Positions 30,444 through 41,916 are shown, numbered from the stretch's first letter. The stretch is DNA of 64,000 nucleotides from Alphaproteobacteria bacterium MedPE-SWcel (GCA_001874255.1 MPDC01000019.1:1-64000), one strand, 5' to 3'. The notes: generated from the sequence alone by a model not told the origin. Numbers and translations are program-made.

Positions 30444-31243
30444 CAGCTCCGGCCTTCCTCCGCCCGGTAGACAAGGCGCGACAAGAGCTGTTGATGCAGG
30501 TCAGGCCCGCCCGCCACCACCCCGTTCTGGAGCGCATCGGGGCGATTGAACAACAATGCGCCGCCACTGCGGTCGGTGGCGATCCCGCCTGCTTCCTGAA
30601 GCAACAGGACACCGGCGGCGATATCCCATTCCCATGTTGGGCGCAGGGTCAGCATCGCATCATAGGACCCGTCGGCGACCCGGGCCATCCGATAGGCAAG
30701 CGACGGACGGTGACTGCGCCGGAACTCCGGAGGACTGCCAGCGGTCCAGTGTTCGGCCGCGAGACTCGGCTTTGTGCTCAATACATGGGCCGTATCCGTG
30801 TCGGTTTTGCGGCTGACCCCGATGGGCTCTGCATTGCAGGTGGCGCCTTGCCCGGCGGCGGCTGCGAACAGGAGCGCCCGCTGTGGAAGATAGACGACGG
30901 CTGCCACCGGCTGTCCATCCTCCACGATGGCAAGTGAGTGCGCCCAGGTGCGGGAACCATCGGCAAAGCTGCGGGTGCCGTCGATCGGATCAATGATGAA
31001 CACCCGAGGGCAGGACAGCCGGGCGACCTCGTTGTCACTCTCCTCCGACAGCCAACCGTAGTCCGGCCGGGCCGCTCTCAGTCGGTCCTCCAGGTAGCGG
31101 TTGACGGCCAGATCCGCTTCGGTCACGGGGCCTGCGCCATCGGGCTTGTCCCATTTGCGGGCCTCGCTGCCGACGAATTGTCCCGCAATCTCGCCGGCCG
31201 CCTGCGCCGCCGAGATCAGAAGCGACAGGTCATTCTCCGGCAA
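30443..31243 (-). CDS. Inositol monophosphatase / 3'(2'),5'-bisphosphate nucleotidase family
   Basis: PVTEADLAVNRYLEDRLRAARPDYGWLSEES...FIIDPIDGTRSFADGSRTWAHSLAI; WEWDIAAGVLLLQEAGG. Confidence 0.92.
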   Translation of the reverse strand: MPENDLSLLISAAQAAGEIAGQFVGSEARKWDKPDGAGPVTEADLAVNRYLEDRLRAARPDYGWLSEESDNEVARLSCPRVFIIDPIDGTRSFADGSRTWAHSLAIVEDGQPVAAVVYLPQRALLFAAAAGQGATCNAEPIGVSRKTDTDTAHVLSTKPSLAAEHWTAGSPPEFRRSHRPSLAYRMARVADGSYDAMLTLRPTWEWDIAAGVLLLQEAGGIATDRSGGALLFNRPDALQNGVVAGGPDLHQQLLSRLVYRAEEGRS

Positions 31244-32576
31244 GTGTCATCCCTTCAACCAGCAACGACGGGACGACGCGGGACAGATAGGTCCGCGCGT
31301 CATTCGCAGGCACCAAGGTCTTCAGCATGTCCAGAAGGTTGCCCGCAATCGTCACCTCGTTCACCGGAAATGCGATTTCGCCATTCTCGATCCAGAAGCC
31401 GGAGGCGCCGCGGGAATAATCGCCCGTGTTGGGATTGATCGTGGACCCGATCATCGAGGTGACAAGCAACCCGGTGCCCATGTCGCGGATCAAGTCGGCG
31501 CGGGAGTTTGCCCCCTGTGTCAGGGAGATGTTCCAGTTCGATGGAGACGGTACAGAGCCGATCCCGCGCGCGGCATTGCCCGTGCTCGCCATCCCGAGTT
31601 TGCGGGAGGAGGCCAGATCCATTGTCCATCCCGTCAATACGCCATCCTCGATGATTGCGCGGCGTTGAGTGGGTAGCCCCTCGCTGTCGAAGGGGCGGGA
31701 GCCGGACATCCGCGGGCGAAACGGGTCTTCGACGATCGACAGCGTTTCCGGCAATATTGTCGCGCCGAGGCTGTCCTTCAGCCAGCTTGAGCCGCGTGCG
31801 ATCGCCGCGCCATTGGCCGCGCCCAGCAGATGCCCCACCAGAGACGAGGATATGCGCTCGTCAAACAGCACAGGATAGGATCCTGTCTTGGGCCGCCGCG
31901 CGCCGTGGCGCTCGGTGGCGCGGGTACCGGCACGATGCCCGATATCGGCCGCTGCGCGCAGGTCGGACTGATAGGTCCTCGTGTCGCCGTCATAATCGCG
32001 TTCCATGCCGGTACCGGTTCCGGAAATGCCGACGCAGGATACCGATCGGCTGGTGCGGGCGTATCCCCCCGAGAAACCATTGCTGGCGGCGAGGTGAACG
32101 TCATGGCGCCCGTATCCCGCAGCGGCGGATTGAACCTGTGTAATGCCGTCGACCGCAGCACAGGCCGCCTCGGCCGCGAGCGCATCTTGTTGCAACGTAT
32201 CGGGGGCAGGTTCGGCGCTTGGGTCGGCCATTTCAAGCGCGGCAATATCCCATTCGGTGGCCAGCTGACCGGGATCCGCCAAGCCCGCATATGGATCTTC
32301 CGGGGCTTCCTTCGCCATCTCGACGGCCCGCTGCGCCATGGCGATCAGGGTGTCAGCTCGCGTATCCGAAGATGAAACCTGCGCCTGACGCTGTCCTACA
32401 AAAACCCGCAGGCCAATGTCGACGCCTTCAGATCGCTCGGCATGTTCCAGCGCCCCTTCGCGCACTTCGATCGACAGCGAACTGCCCTTTGCGGCCATTG
32501 CATCGGCGGAATCTGCACCGGCCTTGCGGGCGGCATCGAGAAGAGCGTGACAGAGTGCTTCCGGAGTTTGGGTCAT
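31230..32576 (-). CDS. pmbA: TldD/PmbA family metallopeptidase
   Basis: PmbA-like protein; start taken at MTQTPEALCHALL (ORF opens at 32663). Confidence 0.9.
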   Translation of the reverse strand: MTQTPEALCHALLDAARKAGADSADAMAAKGSSLSIEVREGALEHAERSEGVDIGLRVFVGQRQAQVSSSDTRADTLIAMAQRAVEMAKEAPEDPYAGLADPGQLATEWDIAALEMADPSAEPAPDTLQQDALAAEAACAAVDGITQVQSAAAGYGRHDVHLAASNGFSGGYARTSRSVSCVGISGTGTGMERDYDGDTRTYQSDLRAAADIGHRAGTRATERHGARRPKTGSYPVLFDERISSSLVGHLLGAANGAAIARGSSWLKDSLGATILPETLSIVEDPFRPRMSGSRPFDSEGLPTQRRAIIEDGVLTGWTMDLASSRKLGMASTGNAARGIGSVPSPSNWNISLTQGANSRADLIRDMGTGLLVTSMIGSTINPNTGDYSRGASGFWIENGEIAFPVNEVTIAGNLLDMLKTLVPANDARTYLSRVVPSLLVEGMTLAGE

Positions 32577-32710
32577 GGGGGCCTTCATCAGTGAGCGGTG
32601 CTGAACAAGAGCTAGCCAGACCGTCGGCACACCGCAAGGCCCGGACCGCATAAAAAAGGCCACACCATCCTGGAGCGGCCCTTTTCGAGAGAGTGTGATC
32701 GGGGGCGGAT

Positions 32711-34228
32711 TTACTTGAGCCGCTGGCCGTTGGCGAGGACCTTGCCATCCTCGGTGATCTCGATTTTGGACGTCAACGTGTCGTCGCCGGCACCCGGAAC
32801 CGAGAACATGCCCATCATCATCCGGGCGCCCATCGCATCCTCTTCCGACAGCAGCCCCATGCCGATCAGCTTGTCCACCAATGTATTGGCTCCGACCAGG
32901 GTCAAGTTCGCCTCGCCGGACGGGGCAGGGACACCGTCAAAGCTCTCCAGGTCAGTATTGTCGAACGTGAAGGCGCCGGAGCCCGTCAGCTCGGCACCCG
33001 CGACGGAAAACAGCAACTGGTTCACATCGAGGGCGTTCAACTCACCCGGCACCTCTTCGCCGCTTTCGACGGCAGCCATTTGCGCCTCGTCGGTGAGGTC
33101 AAGGAACAGTTTGGCCTTGCCTGCCAGATCCAAGACCAGATTGGCCGGATCGTGGGGGAGTTCCCCCTTGGGATCGAGAAGCCCCCAAACCATCTCGGGA
33201 ACCGCAAAGTCGCGCAGCGCAATCCCGAGTGCAAAATCCTGTTCTTCGTCAGATTTGCTGAGCGGCATGGCAAAGTTCATGCCCAATTCCGCCATGCTGA
33301 GCGCGATCGGGAAGGGAATGTCGGATCCCATCACGCTGAGGGTGGTCTCCGTCTGCACGACATCATAGGCCAGCCCCGCAGCGCTGAGACCCAGATTGAA
33401 CGCGCCGCCCTGAGAGGAGGTCTGGACCGCAAAACTGTTGCCGTCATCAGACCCGTTGATATTGCTGTTTCCGCCGTCAAAGGTGAAATGGATGTCATAG
33501 GCCATGCCTGCAGCAATCATCGCGGCCATGTCGGTCGGATCCTCGACCTTTGGAATGGCCATTTCACCGGTGGACTTGAGCCCCTGCAATGCCCCGTTGA
33601 ACTTTGCAGTATCGTCGCCGTCGGGATCCTGGATCACGAAGTCGTACACGAGCGACGCAATCCAAATGGCCTGCGTATAGGAGCGGCTGTCCTCGATCAT
33701 CATGACGGTGTCACTGGCGAGGTCGGTCAGGGTGACGCTCAGCGCGGCGACATCGGAGGACATTGGTTTGCCGTCGACGACCAGCTCTTCGAGCCGGAAA
33801 GAGGCAACGCCGGTGTCGTAGCTGTATTCCATGCGGCTGCGGTCGCCACTGACGACCATCGGGCTGCCATCATGCGAATAGAGAAGTGTGCCGCTGACGT
33901 CTTCTGCTTCGCTTGTGACGTCAAAGGCCATTGGAAACTCTCGGGGCATCAGGACATTGACCGTCCCATCGCCGTTTTCCACGAACTCCATCTTGCCCAG
34001 ATCAAGCGATACGCGGGAGACCTCCGTGGTCATCGACATCTGGATGTCGGAAACGACCAGGGCGACGCCGATCTGCGATTCCGCGCCGGTCACCTCATAG
34101 CCGACGCTGGCCAGATAGTCCTTCCAGTCAGACCAGACGTCCTCGGCGCTGAGATCAGCCTGAGCCGCCTGCGCCAATAGGAAGATCGGGGTGATCAGAG
34201 CCAGACCGCGAAGAGGAGAAACAGACAT
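32711..34228 (-). CDS. DUF2125 domain-containing exported protein
   Basis: Signal peptide MSVSPLRGLALITPIFLLAQAAQA; extended beta-rich protein as in roseobacter DUF2125 proteins. Confidence 0.75.
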   Translation of the reverse strand: MSVSPLRGLALITPIFLLAQAAQADLSAEDVWSDWKDYLASVGYEVTGAESQIGVALVVSDIQMSMTTEVSRVSLDLGKMEFVENGDGTVNVLMPREFPMAFDVTSEAEDVSGTLLYSHDGSPMVVSGDRSRMEYSYDTGVASFRLEELVVDGKPMSSDVAALSVTLTDLASDTVMMIEDSRSYTQAIWIASLVYDFVIQDPDGDDTAKFNGALQGLKSTGEMAIPKVEDPTDMAAMIAAGMAYDIHFTFDGGNSNINGSDDGNSFAVQTSSQGGAFNLGLSAAGLAYDVVQTETTLSVMGSDIPFPIALSMAELGMNFAMPLSKSDEEQDFALGIALRDFAVPEMVWGLLDPKGELPHDPANLVLDLAGKAKLFLDLTDEAQMAAVESGEEVPGELNALDVNQLLFSVAGAELTGSGAFTFDNTDLESFDGVPAPSGEANLTLVGANTLVDKLIGMGLLSEEDAMGARMMMGMFSVPGAGDDTLTSKIEITEDGKVLANGQRLK

Positions 34229-34359
34229 AGAAGAACCTTTCCTGACGTAGAATGGGGCGAACCTCTCTGTTCGCGCGGTCGTGGTCAAGGCGCCAATCGC
34301 TGGACCCTTCCCCCTTTGGCAGTTTAACACAGATGCAGACGAGGATTTGGAGAGATTTT

Positions 34360-35109
34360 ATGACCTTCGCAGATAAAACAGTTGTGATCTCTGGCGCCAG
34401 CAGAGGCATCGGAGCAGACGCGGCACGGGTTTTTGCCGCGGCCGGCGCGAATGTTGCCCTTCTGGCCCGCAGTACGTCCGCGCTCGAAGAACTGGCCGCA
34501 GAGATCGGCGATAAAGCGCTTGCCCTGGCCTGTGACGTTTCGGATTACGCGGCGGTGGAGGCGGCCTTCGCAGCCGCCCGCAGCGCGTTCGGCAGTCTGG
34601 ACGTCCTGATTTGCAACGCGGGGCTGATTGATCCCATCGCCCGGCTGCAAGACGCCTCTCCGACGGATTGGGCGCAGCTGATCGACGTGAACATTACGGG
34701 CGTGTTCAATATGATGCACGCGGGCTTGCCGCATCTGAAGGCCGCAGGCGGAGGCTCCGTGCTGACCATTGGGTCGGGCGCATCGCAACGTCCCCTGGAA
34801 GGCTGGAGCGCCTATTGCACCTCAAAGGCAGGCGCTGCGATGCTGACGCAGGCCTTGCATCTGGAAGAGGGCGACAATGGCATTCGCGTCATGGGCTTGT
34901 CGCCGGGCACGGTTGCCACGGAAATGCAGCGCGAAATCAAGGCCAGCGGCCTCAACCCGGTGAGCCAACTTGCATGGGAGGATCACATCCCCGCGGAATG
35001 GCCGGCACGCACGCTCTTGTGGATGTGCGGTCCCGACGCGGATGAGTTCGTGGGGACGGAAATTTCGCTGCGCGACGAGAGCATCCGCAAGCGCGTGGGT
35101 CTGCTGTGA
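34360..35109 (+). CDS. SDR family oxidoreductase
   Basis: KTVVISGASRGIGADAARVFAAAGANVALLAR; YCTSKAG; start 34360. Confidence 0.93.
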   Translation: MTFADKTVVISGASRGIGADAARVFAAAGANVALLARSTSALEELAAEIGDKALALACDVSDYAAVEAAFAAARSAFGSLDVLICNAGLIDPIARLQDASPTDWAQLIDVNITGVFNMMHAGLPHLKAAGGGSVLTIGSGASQRPLEGWSAYCTSKAGAAMLTQALHLEEGDNGIRVMGLSPGTVATEMQREIKASGLNPVSQLAWEDHIPAEWPARTLLWMCGPDADEFVGTEISLRDESIRKRVGLL

Positions 35110-35717
35110 TCCAGAGCACGCAAACGGCGCGTGGGCTTTGGACTGTCCGGCTGAACCGGCCGGACAAGGCCAATGCGCTGACGCCCGAAATGCTGGAAGC
35201 CCTGATCGACACGGTGGATCAAGCGCGGCAGGCGCGGGCGCTGATCCTGACAGGGGTCGGCAAGGTTTTCAGCGCCGGGGCCGATCTGGACGCGGCCAGG
35301 GCGGGCCTTGCGACCTCGCCACTGTGGGAGGATCTGTCCGCGCGGCTCGCGGCTCTGCCCTGCCTGAAGATCGCGGCATTGAACGGCACGCTCGCGGGTG
35401 GGGCGAACGGGATGGCGCTGGCCTGCGATATCCGCATTGCGGTCCCCGGCGCAAAGATCTTTTACCCGGTGATGCGACTGGGATATTTGCCCCAGCCTTC
35501 GGATGTCCTGCGCATGCGGGCCCTGATCGGGCCTGCGCGCACCAAGATGCTCCTTGTGGCCGGTCAGAAAATCAGCGCCCGGGAGGCCTATGATTTCGGG
35601 CTGGTTGACCGGATTGTCGAACCTGAGGATCTGATGTCCTGCGCCGAGGATCTGGCCGAGCCGACCTTGGGCGCTGCTCCGGACACCGCAGCCACAATTC
35701 TTCGGAGTTGCGCGTGA
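35106..35717 (+). CDS. Enoyl-CoA hydratase/isomerase family protein
   Basis: VRLNRPDKANALTPEMLEALI...VFSAGADLDAA...LNGTLAGGANGMALACDIRIA; GTG start overlaps SDR stop. Confidence 0.92.
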   Translation: MIQSTQTARGLWTVRLNRPDKANALTPEMLEALIDTVDQARQARALILTGVGKVFSAGADLDAARAGLATSPLWEDLSARLAALPCLKIAALNGTLAGGANGMALACDIRIAVPGAKIFYPVMRLGYLPQPSDVLRMRALIGPARTKMLLVAGQKISAREAYDFGLVDRIVEPEDLMSCAEDLAEPTLGAAPDTAATILRSCA

Positions 35718-35859
35718 CCTCAGCGGGCAATGCATGTGTTGGCTGCAACCGGAGTGAACGAATGGCGCACAGTCGGGGGACAGGGTTGAGGGTGCCCATA
35801 GCGACGGGCCGGACAGGCCGGTCAGAGGGGCGCGGGACTAGGCAGAAGGCAGCCCCGGC

Positions 35860-37074
35860 ATGAGCGACATGGATGAGATGGATGACATGGACGCTGTGGT
35901 AATCGGCAGTGGTCCGGCCGGTCTGATGGCCGCCGGAGAGATCGCGCGTGCCGGGTATCGGGTGGCGCTGGTGGAGGCCAAAACCTCGCCCGCGCGCAAA
36001 TTCCTGATGGCAGGAAAATCCGGGCTCAACCTGACAAAGGCCGAGCCTGCTGACCTGTTTCTTACCCGCTATGGCACAGCGCAGGACTGGCTCGCCCCGA
36101 TCCTGCGGGCGTTTGATGGGCAAGCCGTTCAGGACTGGGCGCGGGCATTGGGGCAGAGCGTGTTCACGGGCTCCACGGGTCGGGTGTTCCCGACCGTCAT
36201 GAAGGGATCGCCGCTCCTGCGCGCCTGGTTGGCAGAGCTGGATGGCTTGGGCGTGCTGCGTCACACAAGCTGGCGATGGACCGGCTGGGACGGCGAGGCG
36301 CTGGCGTTTGAGACACCCGGCGGGCCACGCCTGATCCACGCCCGCGCCTCTGTGCTGGCGCTGGGCGGTGCAAGCTGGGCGCGGCTTGGCTCTGATGGTG
36401 CCTGGGCCGGGCTGTTGGGTGCGCGCGGCGTGAAGCTGGCGCCGTTTCAGCCGTCCAATGCGGCTTTGGCGCTGGAGTGGAGTTCGCATATGGCGCCGCA
36501 GTTCGGTGCCGCGATCAAGGCGGTGGAGTGGCAGGCAGGCCCCCTTCGCAGCCGTGGAGAGGCAACGATCTCGCACCGCGGGCTGGAAGGGGGCGGCCTC
36601 TATCCTTTGACGCCGGCCCTGCGTGCGGGGCATCCGCTGCATGTTGACCTGTTGCCCGATCTGACCCCGGCAGAGATCGCCGGACGTCTGTCCCGGCCGC
36701 GTGGAAAAACCAGCTGGGCCAATCATTTGCGCCGGGTGCTGACCCTGGGGGCCGTCAAGACAGCAGTGCTGCAGGAATTCGGCCGCCCCTTGCCCCAGGA
36801 CCCGACCGCATTGGCGCGGGTCGTCAAATCACTGCCGGTCCGCCACGCGGGCCTGAGGCCATTGGACGAAGCGATTTCCACGGCCGGCGGCGTCAGACGG
36901 GAGGCTTTGGACGAGGGGCTCATGCTGGCGGCCATTCCCGGCATGTTTTGCGCCGGGGAAATGCTGGATTGGGAGGCTCCCACAGGGGGCTACCTTCTTA
37001 CCGCATGTCTGGCCACGGGGCGCTGGGCCGGGCGGGCGGCCGCGCGCTATTTGGCGAGCGACGCAACCCGCTGA
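35860..37074 (+). CDS. NAD(P)/FAD-dependent oxidoreductase (HI0933-like flavoprotein)
   Basis: DAVVIGSGPAGLMAAGEIARAGYRVALVEAKTSPARKFLMAGKSGLNLTK; GMFCAGEMLDWEAPTGGYLLTACLATGR. Confidence 0.92.
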   Translation: MSDMDEMDDMDAVVIGSGPAGLMAAGEIARAGYRVALVEAKTSPARKFLMAGKSGLNLTKAEPADLFLTRYGTAQDWLAPILRAFDGQAVQDWARALGQSVFTGSTGRVFPTVMKGSPLLRAWLAELDGLGVLRHTSWRWTGWDGEALAFETPGGPRLIHARASVLALGGASWARLGSDGAWAGLLGARGVKLAPFQPSNAALALEWSSHMAPQFGAAIKAVEWQAGPLRSRGEATISHRGLEGGGLYPLTPALRAGHPLHVDLLPDLTPAEIAGRLSRPRGKTSWANHLRRVLTLGAVKTAVLQEFGRPLPQDPTALARVVKSLPVRHAGLRPLDEAISTAGGVRREALDEGLMLAAIPGMFCAGEMLDWEAPTGGYLLTACLATGRWAGRAAARYLASDATR

Positions 37075-37637
37075 AACGCGGCGCGGGCGCGCATGCGTTT
37101 TCCATAGATCATGAGCCGCTCGCTGTTGACCTCGAACTTGGCTCCCCGTGCCCAATTCAGGCAATGTGTCAGCACGATATCGGCAATGGAGAAGCTGTCT
37201 CCGGCTGCGAAATCCCCGGCCATCCGCTCCTCGATCCGCGCAACAGAGCGGGCGAACTCCCAGCGCAGCGAGGGCTTTACTTCGGGCACTCGATGCTCCT
37301 TGGGCAAGGCAAAGCTATGGCGGGCGGCGGTCCACAACAGCGCGTCCATCTCATCATTCACCAACTGGGTGATCGAATCCTGTTTGGCCCGGGCCAAAGT
37401 GCCGGCGGGTGCGGTCAATCCGCCGTGCTTGTCGGCAAGGTAAGTTATGATCGCCACGGAATCCGCAATGATCTCGCCGTCTTCTATCAGGACCGGCACT
37501 TTGCCCGATGGATTGAACTCCCGTGCCGCATCACTTTGCGGGGCGGCCGGTTCCAATGTGCAGGGAAGGCCCAGCTCTTCCAGTGCCCAGAGCACGCGGA
37601 ACGTGCGGGTCATGGGGTTGCCGACGACTGTGTACAT
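37047..37637 (-). CDS. Glutathione S-transferase family protein
   Basis: MYTVVGNPMTRTFRVLWALEELGLPCTLEP...GKVPVLIEDGEIIADSVAIITYLADKH. Confidence 0.92.
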   Translation of the reverse strand: MYTVVGNPMTRTFRVLWALEELGLPCTLEPAAPQSDAAREFNPSGKVPVLIEDGEIIADSVAIITYLADKHGGLTAPAGTLARAKQDSITQLVNDEMDALLWTAARHSFALPKEHRVPEVKPSLRWEFARSVARIEERMAGDFAAGDSFSIADIVLTHCLNWARGAKFEVNSERLMIYGKRMRARAAFQRVASLAK

Positions 37638-37703
37638 TGATGGTCCTCTCTCAGATGGAGACAACGTTGCTGCAACTGCGCATGAGGTCAAGCCGGCGCC
37701 TGC

Positions 37704-37750
37704 GCCCCAGTTGCCCCTCGGCCCCAGTGATCCCTGCGCCCCCAGTGACC
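37704..37750. repeat. Degenerate 17-18 bp tandem repeat (GCCCCAGTGATCCCTGC type, about 3 copies)
   Basis: GCCCCAG recurs at 37704 and 37721, CCCCAG at 37740. Confidence 0.5.
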
Positions 37751-37773
37751 CCTGTGCGAAATGGCGCAAGAGA

Positions 37774-38802
37774 TCAGCGCGCGCGTGCCAGCATGGCAAG
37801 GCGGATCAGCGCCCGCTCGGTCAGGGCCTGCGCCGGCGCGCTTTGCCCGGCAGAGCGCAGCTGCAGGTCGGTATCTGTCAGGATTGTCAGCGCGTTCTGC
37901 AATTTCTGCGCCCCCCAGCCCTGTGCTTGCCGGAGCATCCTGTCCCGTCGCTTGCCATAGAGGGGCGGCCGCAAGCCTCCGATGCCCTGGGCCGGGCCTC
38001 CGGGATGGGCGGCGATGGTGTAGAGAGTGCGAAAATGGCGCGTGGCCCCGATGCACAGGGACACGGCGTTCGTTCCCTGCGCCTGCAGTCGGCGCAACAC
38101 GGGGCCGATCTCGGTGCTGCGGCCCTCGGCCACCACATTCAGGAGATCGTCCAGCGCCGCTTCTGTCGATTGCGGAGCGACGGCCGCGATGTCGTCCAGG
38201 GTCAGCGCGGTGGTGTCGCCGTGTTTATAGAGGCTGAGCTTTTCGATCATGCGAGAGAAATCGCCCGGGCCGATCTCGTTTGCGATATCGGTGAGGGCCG
38301 ACATGCTGTCCGCTGGCACGTCCCCAACGCCTGCCTCAGCCAGGATCCGCTCGATCTCCGCCCGCGACGGCGGGTCGTCGTAGATCCCGGTCGCATAGGC
38401 GTTTGCATGAGTTTCAAATGCCTTGCGAAGTTTCGACGTCGCCTTCAGCTGGCCTGCGGTGACCACGATTTGCGCGTCGCCCGGCTGCCATTCCGCCAAG
38501 GCGGCAACAATGGCAGGAGTCGCATTGTCCGTCGCATCCTCGACAAAGACCGCGCGCATGCCGGGAAAGAACCCGACCGCCTTGACGGCATCCAGCAGCT
38601 GCGCCGGATCCTTGCGCAGATCCGACGCGGGCATTCGGGCAAGGCGCATTTCTTCTTCCGCTCCGGCCCCAAGGAGCGCCGCCAGCATCTGCTGCCGTTT
38701 CAGAGAGACCCGCATCGCGTCGGCGCCATAGATCAACAGACCGGTTCGGTTTGGGTCGGGGCGGGCGAAATAGCCCTCTGCCTCGCGCGGGCCAAGTTTC
38801 AT
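37774..38802 (-). CDS. holA: DNA polymerase III subunit delta
   Basis: Delta subunit architecture: AKVFVEDATDNATPAIVAAL-type ATPase-like domain and C-terminal IGATRHFRTLYTIAAH...; precedes lptE-leuS. Confidence 0.9.
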   Translation of the reverse strand: MKLGPREAEGYFARPDPNRTGLLIYGADAMRVSLKRQQMLAALLGAGAEEEMRLARMPASDLRKDPAQLLDAVKAVGFFPGMRAVFVEDATDNATPAIVAALAEWQPGDAQIVVTAGQLKATSKLRKAFETHANAYATGIYDDPPSRAEIERILAEAGVGDVPADSMSALTDIANEIGPGDFSRMIEKLSLYKHGDTTALTLDDIAAVAPQSTEAALDDLLNVVAEGRSTEIGPVLRRLQAQGTNAVSLCIGATRHFRTLYTIAAHPGGPAQGIGGLRPPLYGKRRDRMLRQAQGWGAQKLQNALTILTDTDLQLRSAGQSAPAQALTERALIRLAMLARAR

Positions 38803-39332
38803 TGGTCTTCGGGGACACCCAACCCCGGCGTCGCATGGAGCCGTGTCACGATCTGATCGGCAAGCATCACCATGAGCCGTTCGTGAGCGTCGGTTTCACT
38901 GGCCAGGGTCTGGACCGTCGTGCCACTGGCGGAGTAGCCGGTGAACGTGGAGACCTCTCCACTGCCGACGATCTGGCCGTCGGACAGGCGGATCAGACTG
39001 TAGCCGGCCGATCCCGTCAGGGAGTAGCGGGTAATGTCACCGTCGGCCGTGATCGCCTGTCCGACCTCTTCAGTCCCGAGCGACAGGTTCAACCGATAGG
39101 CCGGCGCGCCAGAGCGGCCCAAGCGTGTTTCAAGCTGCCGCACAAGGTAGTAGGCGTCCGCATCCCGCGGCGCACCTATGGTCTCTGGCGATTGAACCAC
39201 GACGTTCTCGCGCAGCGCCGAGGCCGTGCCTCCGGGACCATAGACGGGCTCAAATCCGCAGGCCGAGAGGCCGAAGCTCAGGGCTCCGGCCATCATCGCC
39301 GTCAGGAATTTGCGTCGGTCAGGCAACGACAT
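38799..39332 (-). CDS. lptE: LPS assembly lipoprotein LptE
   Basis: Lipoprotein signal ([23 protein letters not shown]); position between leuS and holA. Confidence 0.9.
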   Translation of the reverse strand: MSLPDRRKFLTAMMAGALSFGLSACGFEPVYGPGGTASALRENVVVQSPETIGAPRDADAYYLVRQLETRLGRSGAPAYRLNLSLGTEEVGQAITADGDITRYSLTGSAGYSLIRLSDGQIVGSGEVSTFTGYSASGTTVQTLASETDAHERLMVMLADQIVTRLHATPGLGVPEDQ

Positions 39333-41895
39333 TGACGATCCGCCCCGGCACCACGATCACTTTCTTGGGTGCCGCGCCGTCCAGCACCCGTTGCACAGCT
39401 TCGTGCGCCAGCGCCAGTTTTTCAACCTCTGCCTTGTCGAGATCGGCAGCAACGGTGATTTCCGCCCGCCGCTTGCCATTGATCTGGATCGGAAGGGTGA
39501 CGCTCGCCTCGACGAGCAGGGCCTCATCCGCCTGCGGCCAGGGCGCATTGGCGATCAAGCCCTCCCCATCCAACATCTCCCACATTGCCTCTGCGAGGTG
39601 CGGTGTCATCGGAGACATCAGTTGCGCCAGCACTTTGGTCGCGTCTTTCTTCACCGCCGCGCCAGCCTTGGATTTCGCCAGCGTGTTGGTGAACCCATAG
39701 AGCTTGGCAATGGATGCATTGAAGCCAAAGCTCTCTATCCCCAGCGTGACGTCGCGGATCGCCTTGTGCATTTCGCGCCGAAGGTCCTCGTCGCCCGTGC
39801 CTGTACCTGCACCCGTGCTCTCGGCGGTTGCAGCCGCCGCCTCGGAGGCAAGACGGTAGACGCGCGACAGATGCTTGAAGGCCGCCTCGGCCCCGGCCGC
39901 GGTCCACTCCACGTCACGTTCCGGCGGAGAATCAGACAGAACGAACCAGCGCGCGGTATCCGCCCCAAAAGCGGAGATGATGTGCAGCGGATCGACCACA
40001 TTGTTCTTCGACTTGGACATCTTGGCCGAGGGAATGATTTTCAACTCCTGGCCGCCATCCTTCAGGAACGCCGTACCGTCGCGCAGCTCCACTTCCTCCG
40101 GGTAGTGGTAGACAGGACGGCCGTTGGCGCCTTCGCTTTGATAGATTGCGTGGGTCACCATGCCTTGGGTGAACAGCGCATCAAAGGGTTCCCTGGCCGA
40201 TTCGGGCAGGTGGCCACAGATATGCATCGCCCGGGCAAAAAAGCGCGAATAGAGCAGATGCAAAATCGCGTGCTCGACGCCGCCGATATATTGGTCGACG
40301 TTCATCCAGTAGCGCGCCGCCTCGAGATCGGTGGGCGTTTCGGCACGCGGTGCGGTGAAGCGGGCGAAATACCAGCTCGAATCGACAAATGTATCCATGG
40401 TGTCGGTTTCGCGTTGCGCAGGCTTGCCACAGGCGGGGCATTCGCAATCACGCCAACTCGGATGCCGGTCCAGCGGGTTGCCGGGCACGGAGAAATCGAT
40501 TGCCTTGCCATCTTCGTCATAGGGCAGGGCAATGGGCAGGTTTTCCTTCTTCTCCGGCACAACGCCGCAGGCCTTGCAGTGGACAACGGGAATCGGGCAG
40601 CCCCAATACCGCTGACGGGACAGACCCCAGTCGCGCAGGCGGAACTTGGTCACCCCTTCGCCCCAGCCTTCTGCCGCCGCCTTGTCGACCGCAGCATTCA
40701 CGCCCTCGTCACCGGTCTGCTCGGCACTGCCGGCAAAGCCGTTGATGTAGCGCACCTTTTCGGACTTTGCGGGCACGAAGGCCTCGGTCAACGCGTCTGC
40801 GCCCTCAAGGGGTTCCAGAACCGGGATGATCGGCAGGCCGTATTTGGTAGCAAATTCGAAATCGCGCTGGTCATGGGCGGGACAGGCGAAAATGGCGCCG
40901 GTGCCATAGTCCATCAGGATGAAATTTGCGATCCAGACCGGCAGCTCCCAATTCGGGTCGAGTGGATGCTTGACCCGCAGACCGGTATCGTAGCCGAGCT
41001 TTTCCGCGGTCTCGATCGCCTCTTCCGTGGTGCCGCCTTTGCGGCATTCCGCCACGAAATCCGCAACCTCGGACGATTCGGCCTCCAGTTGCTTTGCAAT
41101 CGGATGGTCGGGCGAGATGCCCACGAAGGAGGCCCCCATCAACGTGTCGGGACGGGTGGTGTAGACCTCGATCGGTTCGGCGCCATCGGTGCGTTCGAAT
41201 TTGAATTGCAGACCCCGCGATTTGCCGATCCAGTTCTCTTGCATCAAACGCACTTTGGCGGGCCAGTTTTCCAACCCGTCCAGCGCGTCCAGCAGGTCTT
41301 CGGAATAGTCGGAGATCTTGAAGAACCATTGCGTCAGCTCGCGCCGCTCGACCACGGCACCAGAGCGCCAGCCGCGGCCGTTTTCCACCTGTTCATTGGC
41401 CAGAACGGTCATGTCGACGGGGTCCCAGTTGACCACGGCGTTCTTGCGATAGACCAGCCCCTTGGCCAGGAAATCCAGAAACAGAGATTGCTGCTGGCCA
41501 TAGTATTCCGGATCGCAGGTGGCGAACATCCGGCTCCAGTCCAGAGACAGGCCGAGCGGCTTCATCTGGTCAACCATCGTGTCGATGTTGGAGTAGGTCC
41601 AGTCCTTGGGATGCCCCCCAGAGGCCATTGCCGCGTTTTCCGCAGGCATGCCAAAAGCGTCAAATCCCATAGGGTGCAGTACGTTATGACCTGTCGACAG
41701 CTTGTAGCGCGCAATCACGTCACCCATCGTGTAATTGCGCACATGCCCCATGTGCAGCTTGCCCGACGGGTAGGGGAACATCTCAAGCACATAGTACTTG
41801 GGTTTCTCGTGATCGGTCTCAGCTTGGAAAATGGCGGCATCTTCCCAGGCTTTTTGCCATTTCGCTTCGATTTCCGAGGCTTCATAACGCGACAT
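39319..41895 (-). CDS. leuS: Leucyl-tRNA synthetase
   Basis: [28 protein letters not shown] (HIGH), KMSKSKNN (KMSKS). Confidence 0.98.
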   Translation of the reverse strand: MSRYEASEIEAKWQKAWEDAAIFQAETDHEKPKYYVLEMFPYPSGKLHMGHVRNYTMGDVIARYKLSTGHNVLHPMGFDAFGMPAENAAMASGGHPKDWTYSNIDTMVDQMKPLGLSLDWSRMFATCDPEYYGQQQSLFLDFLAKGLVYRKNAVVNWDPVDMTVLANEQVENGRGWRSGAVVERRELTQWFFKISDYSEDLLDALDGLENWPAKVRLMQENWIGKSRGLQFKFERTDGAEPIEVYTTRPDTLMGASFVGISPDHPIAKQLEAESSEVADFVAECRKGGTTEEAIETAEKLGYDTGLRVKHPLDPNWELPVWIANFILMDYGTGAIFACPAHDQRDFEFATKYGLPIIPVLEPLEGADALTEAFVPAKSEKVRYINGFAGSAEQTGDEGVNAAVDKAAAEGWGEGVTKFRLRDWGLSRQRYWGCPIPVVHCKACGVVPEKKENLPIALPYDEDGKAIDFSVPGNPLDRHPSWRDCECPACGKPAQRETDTMDTFVDSSWYFARFTAPRAETPTDLEAARYWMNVDQYIGGVEHAILHLLYSRFFARAMHICGHLPESAREPFDALFTQGMVTHAIYQSEGANGRPVYHYPEEVELRDGTAFLKDGGQELKIIPSAKMSKSKNNVVDPLHIISAFGADTARWFVLSDSPPERDVEWTAAGAEAAFKHLSRVYRLASEAAAATAESTGAGTGTGDEDLRREMHKAIRDVTLGIESFGFNASIAKLYGFTNTLAKSKAGAAVKKDATKVLAQLMSPMTPHLAEAMWEMLDGEGLIANAPWPQADEALLVEASVTLPIQINGKRRAEITVAADLDKAEVEKLALAHEAVQRVLDGAAPKKVIVVPGRIVNVVA

Positions 41896-41916
41896 CTAGG
41901 CGGTCCTTTGCATGAA

